Of a stretch of 64,000 nucleotides of DNA, positions 10,201 through 21,787 are shown in pieces. Source of the DNA: Marchantia polymorpha subsp. ruderalis (Eukaryota; Streptophyta; Marchantiopsida; Marchantiales; Marchantiaceae); assembly GCA_037833965.1 (NCBI GenBank), contig AP031353.1, forward strand, positions 3,536,501 to 3,600,500, given 5' to 3'. The notes beneath the pieces were generated by a model. The model saw only the letters and a program-made list of their open reading frames with translations. It was not told where the DNA came from and ran no database searches. The position numbers were made by a program, and so were the translations under genes. Position 1 is the first letter of the stretch, and each line of letters begins with the position of its first letter.

Positions 10201-10947
10201 CTGAAGCTACAGAAATACAACCCAGAGATCCGTTAGAACCTCTACTTCAAGATTTCAGGGGGAAAGTCTCTCGCGAGCACACTCGGCAAAGCTGCGGGCA
10301 GTGACTTCCAACTCCGGCTTTTACAACACTTCCACTAGCTTGCTGCTAGTGTAGGAAACCCGGTTTGGACTGCCTACTTCGGATCGAAGTCACTCCTCCG
10401 CGGTGAACAACACTCTCAACTCACAAAACGCGCAGAGAACACAGGTCCGCACTGAAGGACTCACTGTGAAACATTCCAGTAACACAACAACAGTCTATTG
10501 AAGAGTTTGAATTCTCAGGCACTTGTCATTCCCAAAAATACTACAGGGGTTACCCTCAAGGCACCTGCTGCAGCGTAACCTGAATTTACAACCAAGGCTT
10601 ACACGAAGTAGCAAAACTTCACTTTGGCATTCAAGGGAAAAATCCCAAGGGAGTACAATCAGAAAGAAACACTCGAAGGTGTAGGGGCGAAACTGTTCAA
10701 GTATCTAACTAGTCACTGGCTCTGAGCATCGGCAGTCACCCGCAGGTGCAGATCCGAACTACTCAAGTCTCTAACCAATGGACTAGCTCTGAACATTCGG
10801 CCGAAGGCCTTCAGCTACAAAATGCGGAACGCTAAGTTGTAACTCCTCGTGCGCGGTGACAGAACTCAAGGACACAAACACGCAAAGGAAATGGGTTCCT
10901 GATCTATACTTCTGATGGGAAAGAACCCCAGGCAAAACGCCTGGAAC

Positions 10948-10956
10948 TATTTTATA
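10948..10956 (-). promoter_or_regulatory. TATA box of LTR-X (copy at 9968-15359)
   Basis: TATAAAATA on the minus strand downstream of the gene X stop, same context as at 3551-3559. Confidence 0.6.
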
Positions 10957-10992
10957 CCTTCTAAGTCCTACCTAGCACTACACTGCACTACG

Positions 10993-13900
10993 CTACACGC
11001 CTGCACGGAACCACGCTACACTACACTCCGCGGAACCTGTACTACGTCTCTTGCGCGGCGGACTGCCGCGCACTAACTCCCTACCCTGCCAATCTTCCGC
11101 TCGACTGCGCAGTCCCAAACGCTGCAACGCCGCGGACACCTCCACTTCGAGGGCGGACATGGTATCCTGCGCCTTCGACAGAAAAGCATCGAGCTTCTTT
11201 GCTACCTTCCGCCGACTCCTACTGTCGCCTGACAACAACCCGGCTGCGCGCAATTCAAACTCACGCAGTGTGAGTTTCTCCTGCGCCTTCACTTCCCAGT
11301 GGGCGTAGCCCCTGAGACAGTGGGCGACACGCCTCGCCGTCTCCACCTTCGTGCGATCCGCCTCCTTCCTGCGATCCTCTTCAATTATCACTAATTGCGA
11401 TTCGGCCTCAGCACGTTGCGCTCTCAATTCGCCACACTCTGACTGTAACCTGCGGATTAACTCCTCATCCGCCTGCCGTGCGAGCTGACATTGTTCCAAC
11501 AACCGCGTCTGTCGCACGAGCTCCTCTGACAAAATCCGATTCTGGGCCTGCTCAGAAATAAGTGCTTCCTTGACCTTCACCTGCTCCTTGGTGAGCTCGT
11601 CCAGTTTCTCATCCTTCACCTTCTCGGAGTACTTGTAGAATTTCTGATTAAGTTTATACTGACCCCACAAGCAGGCATGCTTCTCCTTCAATTCCCTCAA
11701 CTCCTGGTCCACTCTAGCTTACAGCTTGCTGGTGTGGACTTTAGTGCGAGTCCGCCTGCGCACTAACTCGATGTAAGATCCCGGCTGAAGTGGGTCGGCG
11801 TATTTATCGACCTTGCGATCCAAGTACCTCAGCAACGGAATCACCTGCTCAGAGAGCGCCGCCGCCGGCGCTCCAACAATCTCCTCCTCCTCTTCCTCGG
11901 TGTCCTCTGCTCCTGACATTTCTTCGGTGGAGCCTCCGTCGTCATCATCCGAGTGGAGAATTTCAGTCGCCATTGATTGCGTCGGCGACTGCCCCGAGTG
12001 GGGCTGCACGTCGACGACGTGTGCTGCCTGCGAAGGCACGGCTGCAGCCTCGCTGCTCTTCGCCAAAATGTCTAAGGCGGTAGGCGAATGTGCCCGTGCG
12101 GCATCCCCGCCGCTCGCTTGTTGGTCGTCTACCGTGTCTTCTCTGCCGCCGACGCCCGCCGCCGAAGGCGATCGAGCGGAGGGTGGCTGCGCGGGGTTTG
12201 ATTGCGCATCGCGCATCGAAATTTCATCCCGCGGACAGTCACTCCGCTCCTCCGTCTGTTGCTGCTCCCTTGATCAGTCCGTGGGGGCTGTGCTCGGCCT
12301 GTGCGCAGGCGCAAATTGCGGCGCCTTGTCCGCCGCAGGCGTAGCGCCGCGGACATCCATCGCCAAAGGCGACATGGCCGGGGGCCGCTCGCCCGATGTC
12401 CCTTGGCCTATAGGCCCTACCGCCGAAGGCGCATCTATCGGCGGACTACCCGCCGATGGTGCGGCCTCCGCACGCTCCCTGCTCGTATCTCCTCGGCTCG
12501 AAGGCCCTGGCGCCGAAGGCGCAAATTGCGGCGCGTGGTGCGCCGGAGGGTCTGGCCCCGAGGGCCGGTGTCTCGTAGGCGGTTCTTCCGCCGGCTCCTT
12601 CCCCTTCCTACGTTGGAACGGGGGTGATTCTTGCCTGTGCACAGGCGGCACGTGTGGAGGTGTCCTGTGCACAGGCGACCTGTGCACAGGCGAACTGCTC
12701 CTTCCCACGCGTAAGCGTAGATCCACGTCCACTTGTGATCGCCTGTCCGCGGAGGCTCGTCCGTCCGCGGAGTCTCGTCTGTGCGCAAACGGAACATCTG
12801 TCCGCAACGCACGTGGTAACTCCGGAGGCCCTTGGCCCGTAGGCGGCCTTTCTCCCGTCGAGGTTGCAGCGTGGCCCGTTGCTCCTGCGGTCATCCGCGC
12901 TTCCTCATGCTTTTCTGGCGACGCACTTCCTTTCTCCGTCGCAATCGTCGCCGTGTCCGCACTGTCGGCTGGTAACACCAGTCGGCGTGCCTTCTGCTTC
13001 GGCCGGCTGTATGACTCGTACAGCGGCCGCGGTCAAATGGGAGCAGAGGGTTCTTGATGCTGCTCCTCTTCGGACTCTTCTCTCCATCGCCGCTTCCGCG
13101 GCACTTGTGCTGTAGGGGTGTTTCTCCCTTCGTCTCTCCGCCTTGATGGGGTAGAAGTCGGTGACTCCTCTGCATCAGTGTCGACCTCATTCTCCCGCAC
13201 ATACTTCCCGGGATGGTCGACGGACAATGGCGGAAAATGCTCAAGCTCCGCTGCTGTCAAACAATTCCGCTGTCGATAAAAATTGATGAGGAAAGGAGAA
13301 AGATGGTTTAGAGTTCCCCCCTTCTCCTCAAAAGCGTGCTGTCGCATCACCCTGTGCAGGATGCTCGCCCAGTGAATTGGAGTTCCCTCGATGACGCACT
13401 CCACAAAAGAGACCTGCCACAATGTGATGTAGCAGGCGCGGTGTGGCTGCAGTAATTGCATCAGCGCCGCGGACAAAGTCCGGCGAAATCGATCCTTGTA
13501 ATCACGGGTCCTGTACCCATTCATGGTAGACCTCCCGGTCTTGAACAGCTCCACAAATTGCGCCTCTTCCTGCTTGGTCACCTTGATGCTCTCACTGTCG
13601 AAAAGGAGATGCCCTGGCATGCCAGCACATCTTCCCAACGCCTGCGCCCAATCTTGGACTGTCCACCGATCGACATGCGGACGCAATCCGCGCGAGGGTG
13701 GTCCCTGTGGCTCTAGCCACTCGCGCACCATATTCGCACAGATGTAGTTCCATCCCCATAGCAAGAAATCGAGCTTTCTTGCTATTAAGCGCTCCTCGAA
13801 AGCGCGCAGCCCGTTCTGTGGTAGGCGAAGTGGCACCATCCGCAATCTGCTCGGTCTCGTCATTGCGTTCCTGGGGTTCGCTCGCCCGCTCATTCTACTT

Positions 13901-14115
13901 CCGCACCGCTCGAGCTCCTTTCTCTCTCGGCAAACTCTAATCGCCCTCAATTCCAAATCACGCGCATTCACTTCTCCCTCAATCAACAAGAAATCTCCTG
14001 TGCGGCGACGTCGAGAATGTTTAGCAGCCAGCAGATGGATGCGCGCAGCGCGCACAAGAGATTGGAATCGCGAATTCAAGAATGGGACGTTCTCCGCCGC
14101 CCGGTCGAAGGTCAT
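10993..14115 (-). pseudogene. Gene X copy 3: near-complete 1,040-codon frame with three point stops
   Basis: This is the most informative copy. From ATG at 14115 to the stop at 10993 a single frame spans 1,041 codons with no indel, interrupted only by TGA at 13033 (codon 361), TGA at 12274 (codon 614) and TAA at 11719 (codon 799). Other copies read CGA, CGA and TTA there. The N-terminal domain (1-310) has LDFLLWGWNYIC (~116), DRWTVQDWAQALGRC (~149), NGYRTRDYKDRFRRTL (~199) and HLSPFLINFYRQRNCL (~271). Then come an Arg/Glu-rich segment, a Pro/His/Arg linker with PVHR repeats (~361-700), an acidic DDDD/EEEEEE patch (~715-740), and a coiled coil (~800-930) leading into a conserved GYAHWEV...TLREFELRAA...RLGLRSR end. 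Function unknown; it could be capsid-like, env-like or regulatory. The upstream region is palindrome-rich. Confidence 0.75.
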
Positions 14116-15359
14116 GGTCGGCTCTTGCTCGTGGAGAACGTCTCACTTGATGGCCGCGCCGGCTCTACGCTGGAACGGTCTCCGCTCTCACGCGCGGCTT
14201 CACGCTCCGCCGTCGCCGATTAAACTCTCACGCTCGAATTGGCGGATTTGAACTCCGCGAGCGTATTACCCCGCGGACATGGGGGCGTAGCGCCGAAGGC
14301 GAGTTTTCCGCCTTGCGCGGTACACTTGTTCGTACCGCCCCTCGACCAATCCCCCTCTGCCTTGACGCGTGTGTCCGTATGTCGGACAAAAGTTCAACTC
14401 CTGCCTGTGCGCAGGCAGACTCCTCGGCGGATTCTCCGCCGGCGCGGAACTTCATCCTCCTGTGCACAGGCGCTCGCCTGTGCGCAGGCGAATTCCGTGC
14501 GCGGCGTCGCGCTGGCGCGGAAGGCGTTGACCGTGGTCAGCCGTCTCCGTCCAGTCTGTCCGTTTCTTGTCTCTTCGTCGGCGCTTCTGCCGCCGCAACT
14601 CCGTCCGTCCAAGAGCGCATCCACCCGTCCCGTCCGCATGGTCCGTACAGATTTGATTACTCTGGCGGCTCTTCCGCCGTACGCGGCGCTGCGCTGGCGC
14701 GGAAGGCGCCGTACACTTTCTACCTCACAAGGCGCATTTCTAGGGCCCAAGGCGGATTTCCCGCCGACGCCGAAGCGCCTGTGCACAGGCGAACGCCTGT
14801 GCGTAGGCGGACTTCGCGCCTCCCCAAACCCTACTTCGCCTGTGCACAGGCGAACGCCTTCGTCCGCGCATAGGACAAAACTTGATTCCCCCTTCCGCGT
14901 AGGCGGAATTCCCGCCGGTGGCGAACTCCTTCCGCCGAAGGCGACCGTCTCCGTATCTTCCAATAGTGATAACTCCCTAAGTCCTCATCCGTTCCAAGCG
15001 TTCTTGGACTCGTTGGAATCAGTGCGTCGAGCTCTTTCCAACGAGACCCTAACTTGGTCAAGGCGCCCGAGGGTTGACCTAATTATGAAGGATTTCCCTA
15101 CCGCCGCGGACGCAACCTCCGAAGGCGGGTTTTGCGCCTTGCGTCGTAGGGGTCCTAACTGCAGAGCTCGCAGGGAGGGTGGTGCCTGTCCTTACTGCTG
15201 CACCCCAAATCCTAGATTCTACAAGATCCCTCGAGAATCCCCGCGATCTTCCGGATTCACTCCGTTTTGATGTACCGAAGGCTATTTACAATGCTGCCAG
15301 GGTACAGTTTTCCAAAAATGTTTTAATTTCCTCAAAATTGCCAAAAGTGGGGTACCACA

Positions 15360-17528
15360 CGCCTTGACTTGGTTAGGGTCTTGTTGGAAAGAGCTCGATG
15401 CGCTGATTCCAACGAGCCCAAGAACGCCACAAACGGATGAGGACTCCGGGAGTTATGAAGGTCGCAAGATACTCAGCTTTCCGCCTACGAGTAGGCGAGG
15501 AAAGTTTGTCCTATGCGCGGACGAAGGCAGTTCGCCTACGCGTAGGCAAAATAGGGTTTGACGTAGGCGCGATGTCCGCCGCGAATGTCACCTACGCGTA
15601 GGCGAGGAAACCTTTGCCCAGGCGGACGAGCGAAGTTCGCCTACGCACAGGCGCTTCAGCGTCGGCGGGAAATCCGCCTTCGGCCCTAGAAATGCGCCTT
15701 CAGGGTTAGAAAGTGTACGGCGCCTTCCGCGCCAGCGCAGCAGCACGGACGGGCGAGGAACCACCGGAGTAGTAAAACCCGTACGGACTGTACGGACGGA
15801 TCGGATGGATGCGCCTTCGGTCGGACGGAGTTAAGGCGGCAGGAGCGCCGACGGAGAGGCAAGAAATGGACAGACTGGACGGAGCCTGTTGAACGCGGTC
15901 AACGCCTTCGGCGCCAGCGCAGCAGCGCGGACGGAATTCGCCTACGCGTAGGCGAGCGCCTACGCACAGGCGGATGAAGTTCCGCGCCGGCGGAGATTCT
16001 GCCGGGGATTCCACCTACGCAGAAGGGAGTTCAACTTTTGTCCGATGCGCAGACGATCGCCTTCGGCGGAGGGGGATTGGCCGAGGAGTGGTACGAACGA
16101 GTGTAGCGCGCAAGAAATCCACCTTCGGCGCTGCGCACCCATGTCCGCGGCGTAGTACACTAGCGGAGTTCAAATTTGCCAATTCGAGCGTGTGAGTTAA
16201 ATCGGCGTCGGCGGAGCGTGAAGCCGCGCGTGAGAGTGGAGATCGTTTTAGCGCAGAGCCGGCGTGGCCATCAAGTGATTCGACCCTCACGACCAAGAGC
16301 CGACCATGACCTTCGACCAGGAGACGGAGGGCGCCCCATTCTTGAATTCGCGATTTCATTTTCTAGTGCGAGCTGCGCGCGTCCACCTGCTAGCTGTTAA
16401 ACATTCTAGACATCGCCGCGCGGAGGATTACTTGTTGATTGAGAGAGAATTGAGTGCGCGCGATTTGGAATTGAGTGAGATTAGAGTTTGCAGAGGGAGC
16501 AATGAGCTCGAGCGGAGCAGAGAGAGAACTAGCGAGCAAGCTAATTTCAAGAACGCAATGTCGAAGCTGAACAGATTGCGGATGCTGCCGCTCCGGCTTC
16601 CACAGAACGGGATGCGTGCCTACGAGGAACGGCTGATTGCAAGAAAGCTTGATTTCTTGCTGTGGGGATGGAATTACATTTGTGTGGACATGGTGCGCGA
16701 ATGGCTGGAACCACAGCGACCACCTACACGCGGATTGCGTCTGCCTGTCGATCGGTGGACCGTCCAAGATTGGGCGCAGGCATTGGGGAGGTGTGCCGGC
16801 ATCGACGGGTACCTTCTCTTTGATAGTGAGACCGTCAAGGTGTCGAAGCAAGACGAGGCGCAATTTGTGGAATTGTTCAAGCGGGAGAGGTCCACCAAGA
16901 ATGGGTACAAGACCCGCGAGTACAAAGATCGCTTCCGCCGAACTTTAGCGGCGGTGCTGCTGCAATTGCTGCAGCCACATCGCACCTCCTACATCACCTT
17001 GTGGCAGGTTTCTTTTGTGGAGCTCATCTTGGAGGGAGCTCCAGTTCACTGGGCGAGCATCCTGCACAGAGTGATGCGACAGCACGCATTCGAGGAGAAG
17101 GGGGGAACTCTCAATCACCTCTCCCCTTTCTTGATCAATTTCTATCGGCAGAGGAATTGTTTGACCGCGGCGGAGCTCGCTCGCTTTCCGCCATTGTCCG
17201 TCGACCATCCCGGGAAGTATGTGCGGGATAACGAGGTCGGCACGGATGCAGAGGATTCACCAGCTTCTACTCCGCCGACACGGAGGGACGAGGGAAGAAG
17301 CACACCCGCAGCAAGAGTGTCGCGGAAGCGTCGATGGAGAGAGGAGTCAGAGGAGGAGCAGCATCGAGAACCCACTGCTCCCACACGACAGCGGCCACTG
17401 CACGAAGTGTGCAGCCGGCCGAAGCAGAAGGCGCGCAGGCTTGTGTTACCAGCCAGCAGCGCGGACACGGCGACGATCGCCACGGAGAAAGGAAGTGCGT
17501 CGACGGGGAGAAACGAGGGAGCGCGGAC
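15360..17528 (+). mobile_element. LTR-X copy, middle part (continuation of 9632-9944)
   Basis: Resumes the interrupted plus-strand LTR: an inverted-repeat module (15363-15455), a palindrome-rich region including a perfect CGCCTACGCGTAGGCG (15939-15954), then gene X copy 5 from 16306. It is cut at 17528 by another minus-strand LTR-X element that retains 14 nt of leader (17529-17542). The 3' half of this LTR is absent from the window. Confidence 0.65.
16306..17528 (+). pseudogene. Gene X copy 5, intact N-terminal 400 codons, truncated
   Basis: ATG at 16306 (ACCATGACCTTCGACC context shared by all copies). The first ~400 codons are uninterrupted and include LDFLLWGWNYIC, DRWTVQDWAQALGRC, LSPFLINFYRQRNCL and the RKRRWREESEEEQ basic-acidic segment. 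The frame then enters the leader of an inserted LTR-X element and ends at 17547. It differs from copy 3 by scattered conservative substitutions (for example SARDLELSEIRVCR against NARDLELRAIRVCR), showing a distinct lineage that kept the frame. Truncation is by insertion, not decay. Confidence 0.7.
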
Positions 17529-19188
17529 GTGTCGGCTCCTTATGTAATAATCCACCAAAGGCTAAAACTGCAGTATGGTGGTAAAAAGATCGAACCCACA
17601 GGGACAGAGGCAACACACAGAGTAAAAGTGTCACGTTTTAACAGACTTTTGTATAGTTTGAATTCTAAGGCGACTGTCACTCCCAGAAATACTGCAGTGT
17701 TCGACTCGGAGGCTCGACTCGGAGGAGGATCTCGACTCGGAGGATGCTCGGAGGATGCACAGTACAGCGTAGTCACTCAACACACACACCTGAAACTGGC
17801 AAAAGCACAACTCGGAGGTCGGTCAGGACCTCCGCTTCGGATTTCAGGGGGAAAGTGTCTCAAAAGTTCACTCAGAGGTTCTGCAGGTAGTGACTCCCAC
17901 TCCGGCTTTTACTGCCCTTCCGCCAGGAACTAGCGTAGGGTACCCGGACTGGACTTCCCACTTCGGAACGAAGCCTCTTCATACGCCGTGGACGTCACCC
18001 TCGACTCACACCAAACGCAGGGAGTACAGGCCCGACTGAGAACTTAACTGAGACACAATCCAGTAACACACACACAACCTGAATTGCAAACCAAGGCTTA
18101 TACGAAGTAATAAAACTTCACTTTGGCATTCAGGAGAAACTTCCCATAGGAGTACAATCAGGATATGTCACTCGAAGGAGTAAGGGGGAACTGTTCAAGT
18201 CTCTAACTCGCAGCCGGCTCTGAGCATCAGAAATCACCCGCAGGTGCAGATTCGCACTACTCAAGTCTCTAACCGGGTGCTAGCTCTGAACATTCAGCCG
18301 AAGGCCTTCAACTACAACATACGGTAACTTCGCTATGCTGCAGCTTCTCTACGTGGTGCCAGGATCAAAATGCACAAACACGCCAAGAAAGTGAGTTCCT
18401 GATCTGCACTTCCGAAACTGGAAGAGTCCCCAGGCAAAACGCCTTGATCTACTTTATACCCTCAAAGGTCCTAACTAACACTACGCTATCCTATCTACTA
18501 CTTGCAACACTTGCACGAAACCAAACTATGCTACTGCACTCTGCAGATCCGGTGCTGCGCCTCCTGCGCGCCGGACTGCCTCGCTCTCTATCTCTACCTT
18601 GCCAGTCTTCCGACCGGCTGCGCAACCCCAGACGTCGGAGGGCTGCAGTCACTTCCGACTCCAAGTGCGCCATAGTGTCGCGCGCACCTGACAAGAAGGA
18701 TTCTAATTTCCTTGCTACTCGCCGCCGACTCCGACTGTCACCCTCCGTCAATGCCGCCGCCCGAAGCTCAAACTCCCTGAGTGTGATCCTCTCTTGAGCT
18801 GCCACCTCCCAATGGGCGTATCCTTTTAGACAGTGAGTCACCCGCGTCGCCAACTCTTCTCGCGCCCGGCAGCTGCCTTCCACCTCTGCTAGCTGCATTT
18901 CCGCATCTGCGCGCTGCGCCCCTAAATCCGAGCACTCGGATTGCAAGTTGTGCAACAACTCCTCATCCTCCTTGCGTGTTCTTTGACTTTCTTCTAAGGC
19001 GCGCGTCTGGCGCGCAAGCTCTGCTGCTAAGATGCGGTTTTGCCTCCGCTCTTCGTGCAATTCCGACTCGATCTTTGCCCGTATTAGCTCGGCATCCGCC
19101 TGGTTTTTCGTCGCCGCATCCTCCCTCTGCTGCTGCAAGGTTTGGTATAGCTTCTGTGTGACCGCCAGGTGTTGTCGGAGGGTAGTGT
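17529..19188 (-). mobile_element. LTR-X subfamily B, 3' portion plus 14-nt leader
   Basis: The LTR end is TGTAATAATCCACC at 17543 (reads ...TTATTACA on the minus strand), with leader 17529-17542. Upstream on the minus strand lie the R/U5-like region, a TATA box (TATAAAGTAG near 18450) and the end of gene X. Subfamily B is marked by ACCAAAGG after the terminus and by a shorter downstream region. The copy is cut at 19188 by the next element. Confidence 0.65.
18491..19188 (-). pseudogene. Gene X copy 6, C-terminal coiled coil (subfamily B)
   Basis: About 232 codons of open frame on the minus strand, beginning inside the coiled coil (TLRQHLAVTQKLYQ) and ending SAECSSIVWFRASV. Heptad-rich sequence with LARQTRALEESQR is followed by the family end motif CLKGYAHWEVAAQERITLRE. 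It is 5'-truncated at 19188 by the LTR terminus there. It differs clearly from subfamily A in the coiled coil yet keeps the last ~110 residues, which argues for past selection on that part. Confidence 0.6.
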
Positions 19189-21787
19189 TGTAATAACCCA
19201 CTAAAGGCTAAAACTGCAATATAGTGGTAGAAAGGTCGAACCCACAGGGACAGAGGAACACACAGGGTACAAAGTGTCACGTTTAACAGACTATTGATGA
19301 GTTTGAATTCTCAGGCGACTGTCACTCCCAGAAATACTGCAAGTGTCCACTCGGAGCGCACTCGGAGGTCGCACAGTGCAGCGTAACACACACACACACA
19401 CACCTGAAACTACAGAAACACAACCCAGAGATCCGTTAGGACCTCTACTTCAAGATTTCAGGGGGAAAGTCTCTCACGAGCACACTCGGCAAAGCTGCGG
19501 GCAGTGACTTCCAACTCCGGCTTTTACAACGCTTCCACTAGCTTGCTGCTAGTGTAGGAAACCCGGTTTGGACTACCTACTTCGGATCGAAGTCATTCAG
19601 ACGCGGTGAACAACACTCTCAACTCACAAAACGCGCAGAGAACACAGGTCCGCACTGAAGGACTCACTGTGAAACATTCCAGTAACACAACAACAGTCTA
19701 TTGAAGAGTTTGAATTCTCAGGCACTTGTCATTCCCAGAAATACTACAGGGGTTACCCTCAAGGCACCTGCTGCAGCGTAACCTGAATTTACAACCAAGG
19801 CTTACACGAAGTAGCAAAACTTCACTTTGGCATTTAGGGGAAAAATCCCAAGGAGTACAATCAGAAAGAAACACTCGAAGGTGTAGGGGCGAAACTGTTC
19901 AAGTATCTAACTAGTCACTGGCTCTAAGCATCGGCAGTCACCCGCAGGTGCAGATCCGAACTACTCAAGTCTCTAACCAATGTACTAGCTCTGAACATTC
20001 GGCCGAAGGCTTTCAGCTACAAAATGCGGAACGCTAAGTTGTAACTCCTCGTGCGTGGTGACAGAACTCAAGGACACAAACACGCAAAGGAAATGGGTTC
20101 CTGATCTGCACTTCTGATGGGAAAGAACCCCAGGCAAAACGCCTGGAACTATTTTATACCTTCTAAGTCCTACCTAACACTACACTGCACTACGCTACAC
20201 GCCTGCACGGAACCACGCTACACTACACTCCGCGGAACCTGTACTAGGTCTCCTGCGCGGCCGACTGCCGCGCACTAACTCCCTACCCTGCCAATCTTCC
20301 GCTCGACTGCGCAGTCCCAACCTCTGCAACGCCGCGGACACCTCCCCCTCGAGGGCGGACATGGTATCCTGTGCCTTCGACAGAAAGGCATCGAGCTTCT
20401 TTGCTACCTTCCGCCGACTCCTACTGTCGCCTGACAACAACCCGGCTGCGCGCAATTCAAACTCACGCAGTGTGAGTTTCTCCTGCGCCTTCACTTCCCA
20501 GTGGGCGTAGCCCTTGAGACAGTGGGCGACTCGCCTCGCCGTCTCCACCTTCGCGCGATCCGCCTCCTTCCTGCGATCCTCTTCAAGTATCACTAATTGC
20601 GATTCGGCTTCAGCACGTTGCGCTCTCAAGTCGCCACACTCTGACTGCAACCTGCGGATTAACTCTTCATCCGCCTGCCGTGCGAGCTGACATTGTTCCA
20701 ACAACCGCGTCTGTCGCACGAGTTCCTCTGACAAAATCCGATTCTGGGCCTGCTCAGAGTTGAGTGCTTCCTTGACCTTCACCTGCTCCTTGGTGAGCTC
20801 GCCCAGTTTCTCATCCTTCATCTTCTCGGAGTGCTTGTAGAATTTCTGATTAAGCTTGTACTGACCCCACAAGCACGCATGCTTCTCCTTCAAGTCCCTC
20901 AACTCCTGGTCCACTCTAGCTAATAGCTTGCTGGTGTGGACTTTAGTGCGAGTCCGCCTGCGCACTAACTCGATGTAAGATCCCGGCTGGAGTGGGTCGG
21001 CGTATTTATCGACCTTGCGATCCAAGTACCGCAGCAACGGAATCACCTGCTCAGAGAGCGCCGCCGCCGGCGCTCCAACAATTTCCTCCTCCTCCTCCTC
21101 GGTGTCTTCTGCTCCTGACATTTCTTCCGTGGAGCCTCCGTCGTCATCATCCGAGTGGAGAATTTCAGTCGCCATTGATTGCGTCGGCGACTGCCCCGAG
21201 TGGGGCTGCACGTCGTCGACGTGTGCTGCCTGCGAAGGCACAGCTGCAGCCTCGCTGCTCGTCGCCAAAATGTCTAAGGCGGAAGGCGAATGTACCCGTG
21301 CGGCATCCCCGTCTCTCGCTTGTTGATTGTCTACCGCATCCCCTCTGCCGCCGTCGTCCGCCGCAGAAGGCGATCGAGCGGAGGGTGGCTGCGCGGGGTT
21401 GGATTGCGCATCGCGCATCGAAATTTCATCCCGCGGACAGTCACTCCGCTCCTCCGTCTGCTGCTCCCTTGATCGGTCCGTGGGGGCTGTGCCCGGCCCG
21501 TGTGCAGGCGCATTTGCCGGCGCCTTGTCCGCCGCAGGCGTAGCGCCGGCGTAGCTTCCTTAAACGCTGGAAGCGCGTGAGTAGAGACACCTCAGAAAAG
21601 GAGCTTTTGCCGAAGGCGCCGAAGACATTGGCGCTGGTACATCCGGCTTCGCGATTCTTCGTGACCTCGTGACGATCTCCTCAATCCAGTCTGTTTAACG
21701 TACCCTTTTCTAACTACAAACACTGCTTCGGTACTAGTTTTCTAAAATTGTTTAAATTCTGCAAAAAAACAAAAAGTGTGTTACCAC
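19189..21787 (-). mobile_element. Rearranged LTR-X copy, internally deleted (2.6 kb)
   Basis: On the minus strand it starts TGTGGTAACACACTTTTTG at 21787 and ends GGGTTATTACA at 19189. It therefore has both termini, but the N-terminal half of gene X and the upstream region are missing (junction near 21548). The terminal block (21549-21787) is the AT-rich variant also seen at ~32600-32808. The flanks (AGTGT left, GGACG right) do not match, so it is a recombinant rather than a clean insertion; it abuts the truncated protease of the second retroelement family. Confidence 0.6.
20195..21548 (-). pseudogene. Gene X copy 7, linker and intact C-terminal half
   Basis: An uninterrupted minus-strand frame of more than 400 codons. 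It has a Pro/Ser linker (NPAQPPSARSPSA), an acidic patch (SDDDDGGSTEEM, EEEEEEIVG), the conserved SYIELVRRRTRTKVH block, a coiled coil (VDQELRDLKEKHACLWGQY onward) and the C-terminus SAECSVAWFRAGV. The N-terminal domain was lost in a deletion whose left junction is near 21548. This is the best intact example of the C-terminal half; the internal ATG at 21418 is probably not the original start. Confidence 0.6.

Larger units (their letters stand above)
9968..15359 (-). mobile_element. Complete LTR-X copy (5.39 kb) with gene X
   Basis: TGTGGTACCCCAC at 15359 (minus) to GGGTTATTACA at 9968. It contains the terminal block, one inverted-repeat module (14992-15060), a 0.8-kb upstream region dense in CGCCTGTGCACAGGCG palindromes, gene X copy 3 (10993-14115), a TATA box at 10948-10956 and a CA microsatellite at ~10165-10200. 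It interrupts an older plus-strand LTR-X copy (9632-9944 / 15360-17528). Confidence 0.8.

Noticed and set aside
11813-13057. Long plus-strand frame of 414 codons opposite gene X copy 3
   Set aside because: It is the antisense of a GC-rich coding repeat region; no domain, and the frame is not kept in other copies, whereas the gene X frame is.
19189-21787. Clean solo LTR insertion with target duplication
   Set aside because: Flanking 5-mers (AGTGT and GGACG) differ and the two sides belong to different elements, so it is a recombinant.
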